A stretch of DNA of 64,000 nucleotides from Crocinitomicaceae bacterium (GCA_022447585.1 JAKVAR010000014.1:309130-373129); one strand, 5' to 3'; positions 29,974 to 39,592 are shown, counted from the stretch's first letter. Made by a program: numbers and translations. Notes: generated from the sequence alone by a model not told the origin.

Positions 29974-30531
29974 TTATGAATCAAGTTCTACAATAACTAA
30001 AATAGATTCCTGTTTAGCTAATATTGAAATTGTTTGCTGACCTTCAATTAGAATAGATTCATATTTTTGACAATTTTGACCTGATACGATAGTGCTGCCA
30101 GAATATGTATGAATAAAAGAATTACCTTTTAACATTGAGATTTCTATTTCAGCACCTTTTTCTAGTTTTATTCCGCTTAGAGATCCTTCGAAATCTCCTT
30201 TTGTCATAAGATTGAAATTGGTAACTTTTCCCCAGCTTTTGGTATTCCAGTCTCCCTTGAAATTGTCAAATTCTAAGGGCTTCAATGTGGCTTTATGATG
30301 ACCTTCATGCTCCAGTTTCAAAATGCCTTCAAGAACCATTAATGTTCTGTTTACATCTGGTAAACGTGTAAAAGTAGATTCTTCAATTTCTACTGTAGCA
30401 ATGCTCAATCGAAACAAATAGTTCCCAATATTAAACTCTGATCCTTCAGGAAATATGAATAACTCAGATGTTGTCCCGCCAGACCAATTTGTTTTCTTAA
30501 TTCTAGATGCGTCGAAATGTTGAATAGACAT
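29974..30531 (-). CDS. hutD: HutD family cupin protein
   Basis: 185 residues, HutD family: bicupin-fold proteins coded in histidine-use operons and thought to tune pathway flux. The N-terminal signature RIKKTNWSGGTTSELFIFP and the following RLSIATVEIEESTFTRLPDVNR are diagnostic, and GDFEGSLSGIKL is further on. It follows hutF with one base between and is the last gene of the operon. Confidence 0.83.
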   Translation of the reverse strand: MSIQHFDASRIKKTNWSGGTTSELFIFPEGSEFNIGNYLFRLSIATVEIEESTFTRLPDVNRTLMVLEGILKLEHEGHHKATLKPLEFDNFKGDWNTKSWGKVTNFNLMTKGDFEGSLSGIKLEKGAEIEISMLKGNSFIHTYSGSTIVSGQNCQKYESILIEGQQTISILAKQESILVIVELDS

Positions 30532-30532
30532 T

Positions 30533-31906
30533 TTATCTATTGTTTAGTTCTTTTAAAGTCTTTACAAATTTCTGTGCAATGGTACTTTCGTCAATGTGTC
30601 TTCCTGATTTTGCGACAATTTTACCATTTACAATAGTCGCAAGTTGATGTGAGGCATCTGAGGTGTATACGATTGAAGAAGCTCTGTTTTTATTAGATGT
30701 TGTTGCCAGTAAAGGTGAGTTTGCATCTATAACTGAAGCATTTAATTTTTCTCCAATTTTAAAGTATTCAATAGAAAAGTTGTTCATTGCTTTTCTTCCG
30801 GCCTTCAAACTCATGTCGATAGCATAATGCCCGCTATCCCCAATCGTTTTTGCATAAGTATCTCTGTCGTGTGAAATCAAACGCTGTCCATAGTCTAATA
30901 GTCTGAGCTCCTCTAATGGATTGATCCCAACATGGCTGTCTGTTCCAATGCTCCAGTTGCCTCCAACTTTTTGAAATTCAATTAATGGGAATAATCCGTC
31001 ACCTAGGTTTCCTTCTGTTGTTGGGCAAATGACCACGTTTGCGCCACTTTTCGCAATGCCTATGGTTTCATTGTTTGTAAGGTGAGTTGCATGGACTAGA
31101 TGATATCTGTTGCTCATTTCGACATTGTCCAACATCCATTCAACAGGTCTCATGTTTAAATATGAAATACTGTCCTCTATTTCTTTTAGTTGCTCCGAAA
31201 TGTGAATGTGAAAAGGAATATCTTGAGGCCCTGTTTTAGCTAGCTCAGCAATATCTTTAGGCTCAACACCGCGCATTGAATGGATTCCAATACCAATATT
31301 TGCTCCATCATATTCTTTACAATCATTTTTACTAGACTCTAAAAGTTGCAAGTATTCCTCAATTGTTGGTGTGATAAATCTTTTTTGCCCCTTCAACGGT
31401 GCTTTACCAAATCCACCTTTCTGATAGAAAATTGGAACTAGTGTAATGTTTATTCCTGCAGTTTTTGCAGCGGAAATCAAGCGACTTCCCATTTCTGAAA
31501 GGTTGTTGTATTGTTTCCCATTCTTATCATGGTGCACATAGTGAAATTCAGCAACGTTTGTATAACCGTGGCGCACCATTTCACTATATAGCATGGTTGC
31601 AATCGCTTCCATCTGCTCAGGTGAAATGTTTAAAGCAAGCTCATACATCGATTCTCTCCATGACCAGAAGTTGTCAGAAGTGTGAGCGATATCATGAACT
31701 TCAGCTAAACCTGCCATGGCATATTGAAAGGCGTGAGAATGTGCGTTTTGAAATCCAGGTATAGCGTAACCATCAAAATTTTCTGTGTTTCTCGTTTCAT
31801 TATTTGAATCAATCGATGTTATAAAACCATTGTCATTTGTCGTAATTAAAACGTTGGATCTCCATCCATCATTTTGTAATATTCCTTTGAAGCTAAATTT
31901 TGCCAT
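30533..31906 (-). CDS. hutF: Formimidoylglutamate deiminase
   Basis: Hydrolyses N-formimidoyl-L-glutamate to N-formyl-L-glutamate and ammonia, the fourth step of the five-step histidine pathway. It is an amidohydrolase-superfamily enzyme of 457 residues. The metal-site motif FQNAHSHAFQ is at about residue 55, followed by IGIHSMRGV, PFHIHISEQ, HLVHATHLTN, and WSIGTDSHVGIN with the late Asp. The frame extends to a TTG at 31912, but the ATG at 31906 is the likely start. It sits 6 bases after hutG. The pairing of HutF and HutG supports the assignment. Confidence 0.9.
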   Translation of the reverse strand: MAKFSFKGILQNDGWRSNVLITTNDNGFITSIDSNNETRNTENFDGYAIPGFQNAHSHAFQYAMAGLAEVHDIAHTSDNFWSWRESMYELALNISPEQMEAIATMLYSEMVRHGYTNVAEFHYVHHDKNGKQYNNLSEMGSRLISAAKTAGINITLVPIFYQKGGFGKAPLKGQKRFITPTIEEYLQLLESSKNDCKEYDGANIGIGIHSMRGVEPKDIAELAKTGPQDIPFHIHISEQLKEIEDSISYLNMRPVEWMLDNVEMSNRYHLVHATHLTNNETIGIAKSGANVVICPTTEGNLGDGLFPLIEFQKVGGNWSIGTDSHVGINPLEELRLLDYGQRLISHDRDTYAKTIGDSGHYAIDMSLKAGRKAMNNFSIEYFKIGEKLNASVIDANSPLLATTSNKNRASSIVYTSDASHQLATIVNGKIVAKSGRHIDESTIAQKFVKTLKELNNR

Positions 31907-31912
31907 GGTCAA

Positions 31913-32722
31913 TTATATTTTATTCAAAGTATGGATAAGGTTTTCGAAAGTGTTTCTTAATACTTTTCGAACTTGGTTTGCTCTTTCTTCATGAAAATCA
32001 ACTTCATCATCATTCATGTAAAGAATTTTATTCATTTCTAATTGAAGAGCATGTATGTTGTTTTCTGGTTTTCCAAAATAACGAGTAATATGTCCTCCTT
32101 TGAATGGTGTGTTGTGATTAATACCGTATTTACCTGATTTCAATCCTCTTAAAGCAGTGTTGATAAGATCAGGATGGGCAGTAACCCCGTCATTATTTCC
32201 AAGAATCATATCTGGAAAAATTTCTGTCCTGATTGTGGGTACGAAATGACGAATCGAATGGGCATCCCATAAAAGAGCCTTGCCAAATTCATCAACTCGC
32301 TCATTCAATAAGCTTTGAATCTTTTTGTAATATGGCCAGTAATATATTTTTAACCTTCTTTCAACCTCTTTCTTTGAAGGTAGCTTATCTTCTGATTTAT
32401 AAATTTTTTTACCGAAAAAATCAGTCGTTGTTGTTAGTCCTGTTATAATGCGCCCATCATTATATAGAGGTGCGCTTTGTGGATCTCTATTCAAATCGAT
32501 TACCCATCTACTGTATTTCGCATAGATAATTGTAATCCCCATTTCTGAAGCGAAGTTATAGAGTTTATGAACAAACCAGTCTGTATCATCAGGGGAAGTG
32601 ATCATTTCGGGTATATAATCAGCTTTAATTTCAGCTGGAAAATCAATTCCGCAATGAGGCACACTGAGTATGATTGGTACTTTTTTAATTTTGGGCTCTA
32701 TAATATGGTATGGAATGCTCAT
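31913..32722 (-). CDS. hutG: N-formylglutamate amidohydrolase
   Basis: Hydrolyses N-formyl-L-glutamate to formate and glutamate, the last step of the five-step histidine pathway. It has 269 residues. Family motifs include SVPHCGIDFP (residues about 20-29), RWVIDLNRDP, LLWDAHSIRH and a C-terminal ALQLEMNKILYMND. It is the first gene of the hutG-hutF-hutD operon. The upstream genes of the pathway (hutH, hutU, hutI) are not in this window. Confidence 0.9.
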   Translation of the reverse strand: MSIPYHIIEPKIKKVPIILSVPHCGIDFPAEIKADYIPEMITSPDDTDWFVHKLYNFASEMGITIIYAKYSRWVIDLNRDPQSAPLYNDGRIITGLTTTTDFFGKKIYKSEDKLPSKKEVERRLKIYYWPYYKKIQSLLNERVDEFGKALLWDAHSIRHFVPTIRTEIFPDMILGNNDGVTAHPDLINTALRGLKSGKYGINHNTPFKGGHITRYFGKPENNIHALQLEMNKILYMNDDEVDFHEERANQVRKVLRNTFENLIHTLNKI

Positions 32723-33185
32723 GATTTGGATTTTAACAAAAATATAAGAATCATGAGATTTACCTTTCAGATTTTAAGGGCTAATAGTTGAATTTATTTC
32801 TGCCTCCTTTTTTTGTTAAAAATAAAACACAAGAAATTGAAATCTATTTCTTGTGTTTGAATCTCTTACATTATAACGGTTAGATGTTGGTTTTTGTGTT
32901 AGTGATTTGATTAACAGTTGTTTTGGGCCGTTTGTTGCTGAGGGTTTTTAATTTTCATCGTTACAGCTTAAATGTTAATTCAGAGTTGCATTTTGAATAA
33001 ATCGTATGTAAATATATATGTGTGCATAACAAATGAATTCTGTGGATGGATAACCTCTTTTTGTCGTTAAATTTGATATTTATATCGTTTAAGTTGTTTT
33101 ACATATTGTCTGTATCTCAATAGGAGCTTAGCAACCGTGAATGTTTGCACACCGTTTTATTAAAGAACCCAAAAACTTCTCGATT
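32723..33185. other. Divergent promoter region with hairpin
   Basis: 463 bases between the divergent hut operon and a large T9SS protein gene. No gene is visible. It contains one perfect 13-bp hairpin (32825-32858), described separately. Confidence 0.55.
32825..32858. repeat. Perfect 13-bp inverted repeat
   Basis: AAACACAAGAAAT (32825-32837) pairs with ATTTCTTGTGTTT (32846-32858) across an 8-base loop. It lies about 100 bases upstream of hutG with no T run after it, so it may be an operator or RNA hairpin rather than a terminator. Confidence 0.6.
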
Positions 33186-36100
33186 ATGAAAACTTCTACT
33201 ACAACTTTGTTGTTCATATTCTTTTTATACTTTGGATTGTTTGCTCAATCTATTCATGAAGAGATGGATCACCTTTTTGAATCCACTAGTTTGTTGACTT
33301 TTGAATCGGATTTAAATCTTAATACGAGTGATTACGATAACACGATGCTTCTTGATATTATTGATGCCGAGTATCAAGCTTTTTTTACGAATCTTTATGG
33401 GAGGGTTGGGTCTGGAGAAGCTATTTCTCATGCACAATTTGATACTGAATATCATAATCTGGTATCTTCAACTTTACCTGTTGTTAAAGGTATGAAAGGG
33501 GTAGTAGCTCCTGTTTATTCTGTCAAAGCATTAGATGGGCCTTGTGTTAATATGGATTTTGAATCTGGAGATTTAACTGGATGGGAATTGACTCGAGGAA
33601 ATGTTGATGGATCAGCTCCATTTAGTTTTGTTGGAGAGTTTGCGGTTGGTCCTGGGCCTTATCACACAATTTATACTGGAGGTGTTGATCCTGTTACGGG
33701 GATTCCTAGAGTGAATCCGTTGGGAGGTGCTTTTTCAACGCGATTAGGGAATGGCACAGGCACGGGAGCTCGCGCTGCGAGAATGAAGCAAACGTTTTTA
33801 GTTGATTCGACTAATTATATGTTCACCTATAGTTATGCTGTAGTTTTTCAATCTCCTGTCGGGCATTCTGCAAATCAATTACCATATTTTACGGTTCGAG
33901 TTATAGATTCTTCGGGTGTGGATGTCCCTTGCGGGGAATACTCAGTTATTGCTAATGCTGCAAATGCTTCAGATTATCAATCTACAAATTGGGGAGGGTC
34001 AACCGTTCTTTATAAAAATTGGGAAACTGTTTTTGCAAACCTCAGTGCGTACATTGGTCAAAATGTAACTGTAATTTTTAGTGCTGGTGATTGTTCTTTA
34101 TCGGGTCATTTTGGTTATGCTTATGTAGATGCTTCTTGCGGTGTATCTCAATTAACAGCTTCTCAAGATATTATATGTACCGGTGACTCATCAATTTTAA
34201 CCGCACCCGTGGGTGCATCAAGTTATTTATGGGGTAATGGTGATACAACTCAAATGACAACAGTTTTCGCTGGAGGTACTTATTCGTGTACGATGACGCC
34301 TTCTCAAGGGGGAGGGTGTTCAATTACATTAGATATAACAATTAACGAGAATCCTACTCCTTCAGCTGATTATAGTTCTAGTACAATCGTAGCTTGTGTA
34401 AATGATTCAATTCATTTTACTGATCTTTCAACTATACCTGCACCTGGTTTAATTGCGAGTTATCGATGGGATTTTGGTGATGGTATTGTGAGTCCTATGG
34501 GTAATGGGGTGATTGGTTCTGTTTTGAATACAACAGGAAATTATACTGCACCTAGTCATTTGTATACTGCACCGGGGATTTATAATGTCCAACTATTAAT
34601 TGAGTCGGTAGATGGATGTTTGGATTCGATTACATATCCAGTTACAATTAATGTATTACCAGTTGTTATTGGAGGACTGGATCAAACAGTTTGTGATGGA
34701 TTTGCTGTGACCTTAAATGGCGCTGGAGCAAATTTTTACGTATGGAATAATGGAGTAATGGATGGGGTGCCTTTTTTTCCTCCCGTTGGAACAAATACTT
34801 ACATCTTAACAGGAACTGATTTGAATGGTTGTGTAAATACGGATCAAGTGGATGTAATTGTGAACGGTCTGCCAAATGTCAATGCAGGGTTAGATCAAGT
34901 TGTTTGTGAAGGAACGGCAGTTGTTATTAGTGGTTCAGGAACAGATATTTATGTGTGGGATAATGGTGTTTTTGATGGTGTGCCTTTTTTTCCTCCCGTT
35001 GGAACAAATACTTACATCTTAACAGGAACTGATTTGAATGGTTGTGTAAACACGGATCAAGTGGATGTAACTGTGAATCCATTGCCGCTTGTTGATGCTG
35101 GTGTCGATCAATTTGTTTGTGACGGTGAAGTAGTGTCTTTGAGCGGATCAGGGGCAAATACTTATGCTTGGGATAATAGTATTACGAATGGAATCCCTTT
35201 TGTTCAATTAATAGGAACTGTAACTTATACGCTTACTGGAACCGATGTAAATGGATGTGTGAACACAGATCAAGTTGATATAACTGTAAATCCTTTGCCA
35301 AATGTGATTGCTGGGGTTGATCAGCAAATGTGCATGGGGTCGGCTGTTGCGTTGAGCGGATCTGGAGCTAGTTCATATCTTTGGGATAACGGAGTTACGG
35401 ATGGTGTTCCTTTTGGTCAGCCTGTAGGTACGGTAACGTACACGGTTGTGGGGACAGATGCAAATGGTTGTCAAAATATAGATGATGTGAATGTAACTGT
35501 TTATGCTTTGCCAACGATCAGTGCCGGAGCAGATATGGTAATTTGTGATGGTGCTTCAGTAGCTTTGAATGGTGCGGGAGGTACCGTTTACTTATGGGAT
35601 AATGGAGTTTTAGATGGGGTTCCATTTGTTCCTTCGTTGGGAACATTAACATATACCGTTATCGGTACTGATGCTAATGGTTGTTCAAATTTCGATGATG
35701 TTGATGTTACGGTAAATGCACTACCGGTAGTTTCTGCTGGTAGTAGTCAACAGGAGTGTGAAAACTTCATGGTCACGTTAAGCGGAGTTGGCGCAGATTC
35801 TTATGTTTGGAATAATGGTGTTCTGGATGGGATTCCGTTTAATGCACCAGTTGGACTTACTACTTACACTGTGGTTGGAACAGATATTAACGGTTGTTCA
35901 AATTCAGATCAGGTCGATGTTGAAATTTATGGATTACCAAACGTTGTAGCCGGTGTCGATGTTGTCGTGTGTGATGGTGCACCAGTTGTTTTGAATGGAT
36001 CTGGCGCTTCAAGCTATACTTGGACAGGTGGTGTTGTGAATTCAATTGCTTTCACGCCAATTGTTGGGAGTCATAACTATATTGTTTCAGGAGTAGATGT

Positions 36101-37109
36101 AAATGGGTGTGTTCAAAATGATACTGTAAATGTTTTAGTAAACCCGAACCCAATAGTTAATGCCGGTGCAAATCAATCTCTTTGTTATGGTGATGCTGCA
36201 GTTCTGGTTGCGAGTGGAACAGGTTTTATTTCTTGGGATAATGGTGTTCTTGATGGCGTGCCTTTTTTACAGGAAGTTGGTGAGGTAGTGTATACTGTAC
36301 AAGACTCGCTATCTACAGGGTGTGTTGCGTATGATCAGGTTCAAGTTGTTGTTCATCAGAACCCAGTTATAACTGCGAATAACGAAGAAATATGTAAAGG
36401 TGAAGGGGTGACATTGAATGGAGGGGGAGCTTTCATGTATTCGTGGACTGGGGGAGTTATTGATGGTGTTGAGTTCTTTCCAATTGTTTCACAGGATTAT
36501 TTCGTGACGGGAACTGACTTAAATGGTTGTCAAGGGCAGGCAGTCGCCAAAGTCATTGTCCATGATTTACCAAATGTAGATTTCAATATCCTCGATTTAT
36601 CATTGAATACATCTAATCCCATAACAAGTTTTGATAATCTAACAACTGGCGGAGATACTTACACTTGGGATTTTGGAGATGGTTCAGTGGATAGCTATGA
36701 ATTTGAGCCAACACACTCTTTTCCAGATGATCAAGCGGGTGCATATGCAATTACTTTAGATGTACTTTCTATTGATGGTTGTCCTGGACAGAAAATAAAA
36801 TACGTGCATGTTTTTCAAGATTATACTATTTATGTTCCTAATACATTTACTCCAGATGGAAGTGGTGTAAACGATATCTTCAAGCCTGTCATGACAGGGT
36901 TTGATCCACAAGATTATACAATGTATATTTTTAACCGATGGGGAGATTTAATCTTTGAATCTCATGATATGGAAATTGGGTGGGATGGTAGGTTTGCTGG
37001 TCAAAACTTTCAAGTTCAAGATGGAGTCTATACTTGGAAAATTGAAGCAGGATTACAAGATTCTGCAGATACAAAGCTATTTGTTGGTCATGTTTCTATT
37101 CTGAAATAG
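33186..37109 (+). CDS. Large T9SS type B surface protein with nine tandem 71-residue repeats
   Basis: An exported adhesin-like protein of 1,307 residues. The ATG at 33186 is chosen because it starts a proper signal peptide (MKTSTTTLLFIFFLYFGLFA); an upstream ATG at 33141 would add 15 polar residues. The order is: MAM-like domain (about 115-320, from VNMDFESGDLTGWEL); a PKD-like domain (about 395-490, YRWDFGDG); nine tandem repeats (about 496-1130) with the core VWDNGVxDGVPF and TGTDLNGCVNTDQVDV; a second PKD domain (YTWDFGDGS); and the T9SS type B sorting domain with PNTFTPDGSGVND and MYIFNRWGDLIFES. It is probably surface anchored. The ligand is unknown. Confidence 0.87.
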   Translation: MKTSTTTLLFIFFLYFGLFAQSIHEEMDHLFESTSLLTFESDLNLNTSDYDNTMLLDIIDAEYQAFFTNLYGRVGSGEAISHAQFDTEYHNLVSSTLPVVKGMKGVVAPVYSVKALDGPCVNMDFESGDLTGWELTRGNVDGSAPFSFVGEFAVGPGPYHTIYTGGVDPVTGIPRVNPLGGAFSTRLGNGTGTGARAARMKQTFLVDSTNYMFTYSYAVVFQSPVGHSANQLPYFTVRVIDSSGVDVPCGEYSVIANAANASDYQSTNWGGSTVLYKNWETVFANLSAYIGQNVTVIFSAGDCSLSGHFGYAYVDASCGVSQLTASQDIICTGDSSILTAPVGASSYLWGNGDTTQMTTVFAGGTYSCTMTPSQGGGCSITLDITINENPTPSADYSSSTIVACVNDSIHFTDLSTIPAPGLIASYRWDFGDGIVSPMGNGVIGSVLNTTGNYTAPSHLYTAPGIYNVQLLIESVDGCLDSITYPVTINVLPVVIGGLDQTVCDGFAVTLNGAGANFYVWNNGVMDGVPFFPPVGTNTYILTGTDLNGCVNTDQVDVIVNGLPNVNAGLDQVVCEGTAVVISGSGTDIYVWDNGVFDGVPFFPPVGTNTYILTGTDLNGCVNTDQVDVTVNPLPLVDAGVDQFVCDGEVVSLSGSGANTYAWDNSITNGIPFVQLIGTVTYTLTGTDVNGCVNTDQVDITVNPLPNVIAGVDQQMCMGSAVALSGSGASSYLWDNGVTDGVPFGQPVGTVTYTVVGTDANGCQNIDDVNVTVYALPTISAGADMVICDGASVALNGAGGTVYLWDNGVLDGVPFVPSLGTLTYTVIGTDANGCSNFDDVDVTVNALPVVSAGSSQQECENFMVTLSGVGADSYVWNNGVLDGIPFNAPVGLTTYTVVGTDINGCSNSDQVDVEIYGLPNVVAGVDVVVCDGAPVVLNGSGASSYTWTGGVVNSIAFTPIVGSHNYIVSGVDVNGCVQNDTVNVLVNPNPIVNAGANQSLCYGDAAVLVASGTGFISWDNGVLDGVPFLQEVGEVVYTVQDSLSTGCVAYDQVQVVVHQNPVITANNEEICKGEGVTLNGGGAFMYSWTGGVIDGVEFFPIVSQDYFVTGTDLNGCQGQAVAKVIVHDLPNVDFNILDLSLNTSNPITSFDNLTTGGDTYTWDFGDGSVDSYEFEPTHSFPDDQAGAYAITLDVLSIDGCPGQKIKYVHVFQDYTIYVPNTFTPDGSGVNDIFKPVMTGFDPQDYTMYIFNRWGDLIFESHDMEIGWDGRFAGQNFQVQDGVYTWKIEAGLQDSADTKLFVGHVSILK
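34671..36580 (+). repeat. Tandem repeat, nine units of about 213 bp, inside the T9SS gene
   Basis: In-frame units of about 71 codons. Units 1 and 2 are nearly identical at DNA level: 34767-34863 and 34980-35076 differ at only two positions, so that duplication is recent. The other units share the protein pattern but have drifted. Confidence 0.85.
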
Positions 37110-37343
37110 CTATAAATAGATTCGTTAGTTGACTTTGATTTGATGATTCTACTTTGAGTACTTAATTTTTTGTTGATTAGGAATTCAATTATAAATTTTC
37201 AATTCAGGTATTTGTACTTTGAATAACAGGTAGTTATTACCGTGTTATATGGGTTGAATAATATTACATTTGTTGCAAGCTTTTAAACACTATTTCACTG
37301 ATAGTTTAAGGCCTAATTTAATCACTAATCACTGTTTTTAGAT

Positions 37344-37583
37344 ATGTCTGAAAGATGTACTAATAATACTGAACTGGGGCTCTATTCAAAAGATTATAGC
37401 CGTCCTATTACATTGTTCAATGTTGAGGTTTTATGCATTTGGTGTGTAAATGAGTTAAATTGTGATCAACCTATGGATGAGCTTAGTTCAATTTTAAACG
37501 AAGAAGATATGATTTCGGCTTATCGGATCGCAGGGAATCGTTGTCAATGTGATAGAATTCGCTGTCATAGAAAATTAGCTTAA
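37344..37583 (+). CDS. Small Cys-rich protein of unknown function
   Basis: A possible 79-residue cytosolic protein starting at an ATG. It has seven cysteines, several in metal-binding-like pairs: CIWC (about residues 31-34) and CQCDRIRC (about 67-74). It has no signal peptide or membrane segment, and no family is recognised. The evidence that it is real is the lack of any overlapping gene, sensible amino-acid use and the paired Cys pattern. A weak hairpin (37617-37658) follows the stop. Confidence 0.45.
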   Translation: MSERCTNNTELGLYSKDYSRPITLFNVEVLCIWCVNELNCDQPMDELSSILNEEDMISAYRIAGNRCQCDRIRCHRKLA

Positions 37584-37616
37584 GTTGCTTTTTAAATAAA
37601 AGTAGATTCTTTCTCA

Positions 37617-37658
37617 TGCACCGCACGGGTTTAGTTTAGTGCATATTAGTGTGGTGCA
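37617..37658. repeat. Imperfect inverted repeat after the Cys-rich ORF
   Basis: TGCACCGCAC (37617-37626) and GTGTGGTGCA (37649-37658) pair at 9 of 10 positions, with 22 bases between. There is no T run. Confidence 0.4.
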
Positions 37659-37716
37659 GAGAGTGAATTCTGGATAAATAGTTGTATCTTAATGATTCAT
37701 GAGAAAAACGTAATTT

Positions 37717-37857
37717 ATGTTGACAGGGGCAATTATTGGTGTGATTGTTGGAATTATCATAGTTCTAATTAAAAACAGCAAAAAAAAGAAAGAAGAGCAA
37801 TCTGATATAATAGATAGTTCTATGGATAATTCTTCGTCGGAGAAGAAAGATATTTAA
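37717..37857 (+). CDS. 46-residue single-pass membrane peptide
   Basis: Too short for ordinary ORF screens. Residues 1-18 (MLTGAIIGVIVGIIIVLI) form one Gly/Ile-rich membrane helix, followed by a Lys-rich turn (KNSKKKKEE) and a Ser/Asp/Lys tail ending SSSEKKDI. This N-out, positive-inside pattern is typical of real small membrane proteins. No function is known to me. It stands alone between the Cys-rich ORF and the microsatellite region. Confidence 0.5.
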   Translation: MLTGAIIGVIVGIIIVLIKNSKKKKEEQSDIIDSSMDNSSSEKKDI

Positions 37858-38014
37858 GAGGGTGTTTATAGTTTTGTAAGGTTCAGAGTAATATTTTACA
37901 TCTAGAACATTTTTTGTACTATCTATTGTATTTTTTCCACGAATTCTTTTGGAGGTGTTCTACTTTAGTTTTGAATAATATTCAGCTGAATTCGCTTTTT
38001 TGAAATCGCTTTAA

Positions 38015-38047
<33 letters not shown>

Positions 38048-38353
38048 ATCTTCGTCCTGCAAAATAATTACGTTCTAGAATCCTTTGTCTTGGCTCAAGG
38101 ATCTTGTTTAGCTTCGTATTCGTCCCTATTCAAATCGTTTAGGCTTTTTAGTCCCGTTCAAATGTCTCTAACTTAGGGTGATCAAAAATGCTAGCATGTT
38201 ATAGGTTGTTTTAATGTTTACCATTTTTTCTTTAAGGGCTGCGATTTCATCTGGAAAAGCCCTCAAATCAATACCTTCTTTGCTTATTCTTTTATGCTAT
38301 AACAGACCATAGTCCTATAGAAAAATAAAAGTACGCGAATAGTTTAAGGTTTT

Positions 38354-38361
38354 TATCTTTA
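38354..38361 (+). promoter_or_regulatory. Putative -7 box of the glycosyltransferase gene
   Basis: TATCTTTA, one mismatch to TAnnTTTG. It is 4 bases before a GTG at 38366 and 13 bases before the ATG at 38375, so it bears on which start is used. Confidence 0.4.
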
Positions 38362-38374
38362 TATCGTGAATGAA

Positions 38375-39592
38375 ATGCGTAAACTATTAATTATTGGTAA
38401 GGTTTGGCCTGAGCCCAAATCATCTGCGGCTGGAACACGAATGATGCAATTAATTGAGTTTTTTCAAAAAGAAAATTTTGAGATTACCTTTGCTTCTGCG
38501 GCGAACTTTTCAGAATTTCAAGAAGATTTAAGCGTGCATAATGTTATGCAAGAGCAGATTGTTTTGAATGATTCGTCTTTTGATGTTTTTCTAGAAAAAT
38601 TGAATCCAGATGTGGTGCTTTTTGATCGATTCATGACGGAAGAGCAATTTGGCTGGCGAGTAATTGAAAATTGTCCGGATTCTTATAGAATACTCAATAC
38701 TGAAGATTTGCATTTCTTGAGGAAGGCAAGACATCAAAGTGTAAAAAAGTATGGAAACTTATCGAATGTTGAGCTTTTGTCAGAAGATGCTATTCGAGAA
38801 ATCTCTTCAATCTATAGGTGTGATCTTACATTATTGGTTTCTAATTTTGAAATGGAGTTACTGTCCTCGGAATTTCAAATTCCTTCAGATTTGTTATATT
38901 ATTTGCCCGTTTTTGCTAAACGCTTAAATGGTGTGCCTAGTTTTCAGAATCGTCATGGGTTTATGTTCATAGGGAATTATTATCATGAGCCAAATTGGGA
39001 TGCATTAAGGGTTTTGAAAAAAGAAATTTGGCCTCTAATTCGCGAGGAAATGCCATCAGCCATTCTTAATGTTTATGGAGCTTACTCGGGTCAGAAGGTT
39101 AATGATTTTCATAATCCAAAAGAAGGTTTTATAGTGCATGGAAGGGCTGAAGATGCAATTGCTGTTACCCTCAAAAGTAGGGTGAGTTTAGTTCCTTTGA
39201 GGTTTGGTGCAGGGATAAAAGGGAAGCTACTAGAGGCAATGCAGTCTGGAACACCTTCGGTTACAACATTGGTAGGTTCTGAGGGAATGACGAAAGATAG
39301 GGATTGGGGAGGCACAGTTGTGGATGATGTACAACAATTTGCTCGAGCTGCAGTTGCGCTGTATGAAGATCAAGAGGTTTGGGAGCAATCTCAGAGTCGA
39401 GGTTATGATATCTTGAATGATCAGTTTAATGGAGAGGATTATTGGGATCAATTCAAAGCTAAATTATATTTTCTAATTGCAAATACTGAGGTTAGTAGAA
39501 AGAGGTATTTTGTTCAGCGTATGTTCCAATACCAATCATTAATGAGTAACAGATATCTCTCTAAGTGGATAGAAGCAAAGAATAGGTGTTAG
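38375..39592 (+). CDS. Glycosyltransferase, GT4-like
   Basis: A 405-residue GT-B fold glycosyltransferase moving a sugar from a nucleotide donor to an unknown acceptor. It starts MRKLLIIGKVWPEP (Rossmann strand and loop). The C-terminal half has the donor-site signature GAGIKGKLLEAMQSGTPSV (about 280-298) and GSEGM, typical of GT4. A GTG three codons upstream (38366) is a possible alternative start because it is 4 bases from a -7 box. There are no polysaccharide genes around it, so the pathway is unknown. The neighbour downstream is convergent. Confidence 0.83.
   Translation: MRKLLIIGKVWPEPKSSAAGTRMMQLIEFFQKENFEITFASAANFSEFQEDLSVHNVMQEQIVLNDSSFDVFLEKLNPDVVLFDRFMTEEQFGWRVIENCPDSYRILNTEDLHFLRKARHQSVKKYGNLSNVELLSEDAIREISSIYRCDLTLLVSNFEMELLSSEFQIPSDLLYYLPVFAKRLNGVPSFQNRHGFMFIGNYYHEPNWDALRVLKKEIWPLIREEMPSAILNVYGAYSGQKVNDFHNPKEGFIVHGRAEDAIAVTLKSRVSLVPLRFGAGIKGKLLEAMQSGTPSVTTLVGSEGMTKDRDWGGTVVDDVQQFARAAVALYEDQEVWEQSQSRGYDILNDQFNGEDYWDQFKAKLYFLIANTEVSRKRYFVQRMFQYQSLMSNRYLSKWIEAKNRC

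Noticed and set aside
34666..35157. His/Gln-rich minus-strand ORFs within the large T9SS gene
   Set aside because: Repeated antisense shadows of the 213-bp repeats; they share the same phrases because the DNA is repeated.
34671..36580. CRISPR-like repeat array
   Set aside because: The repeats are 213-bp coding units inside one open frame without unique spacers.
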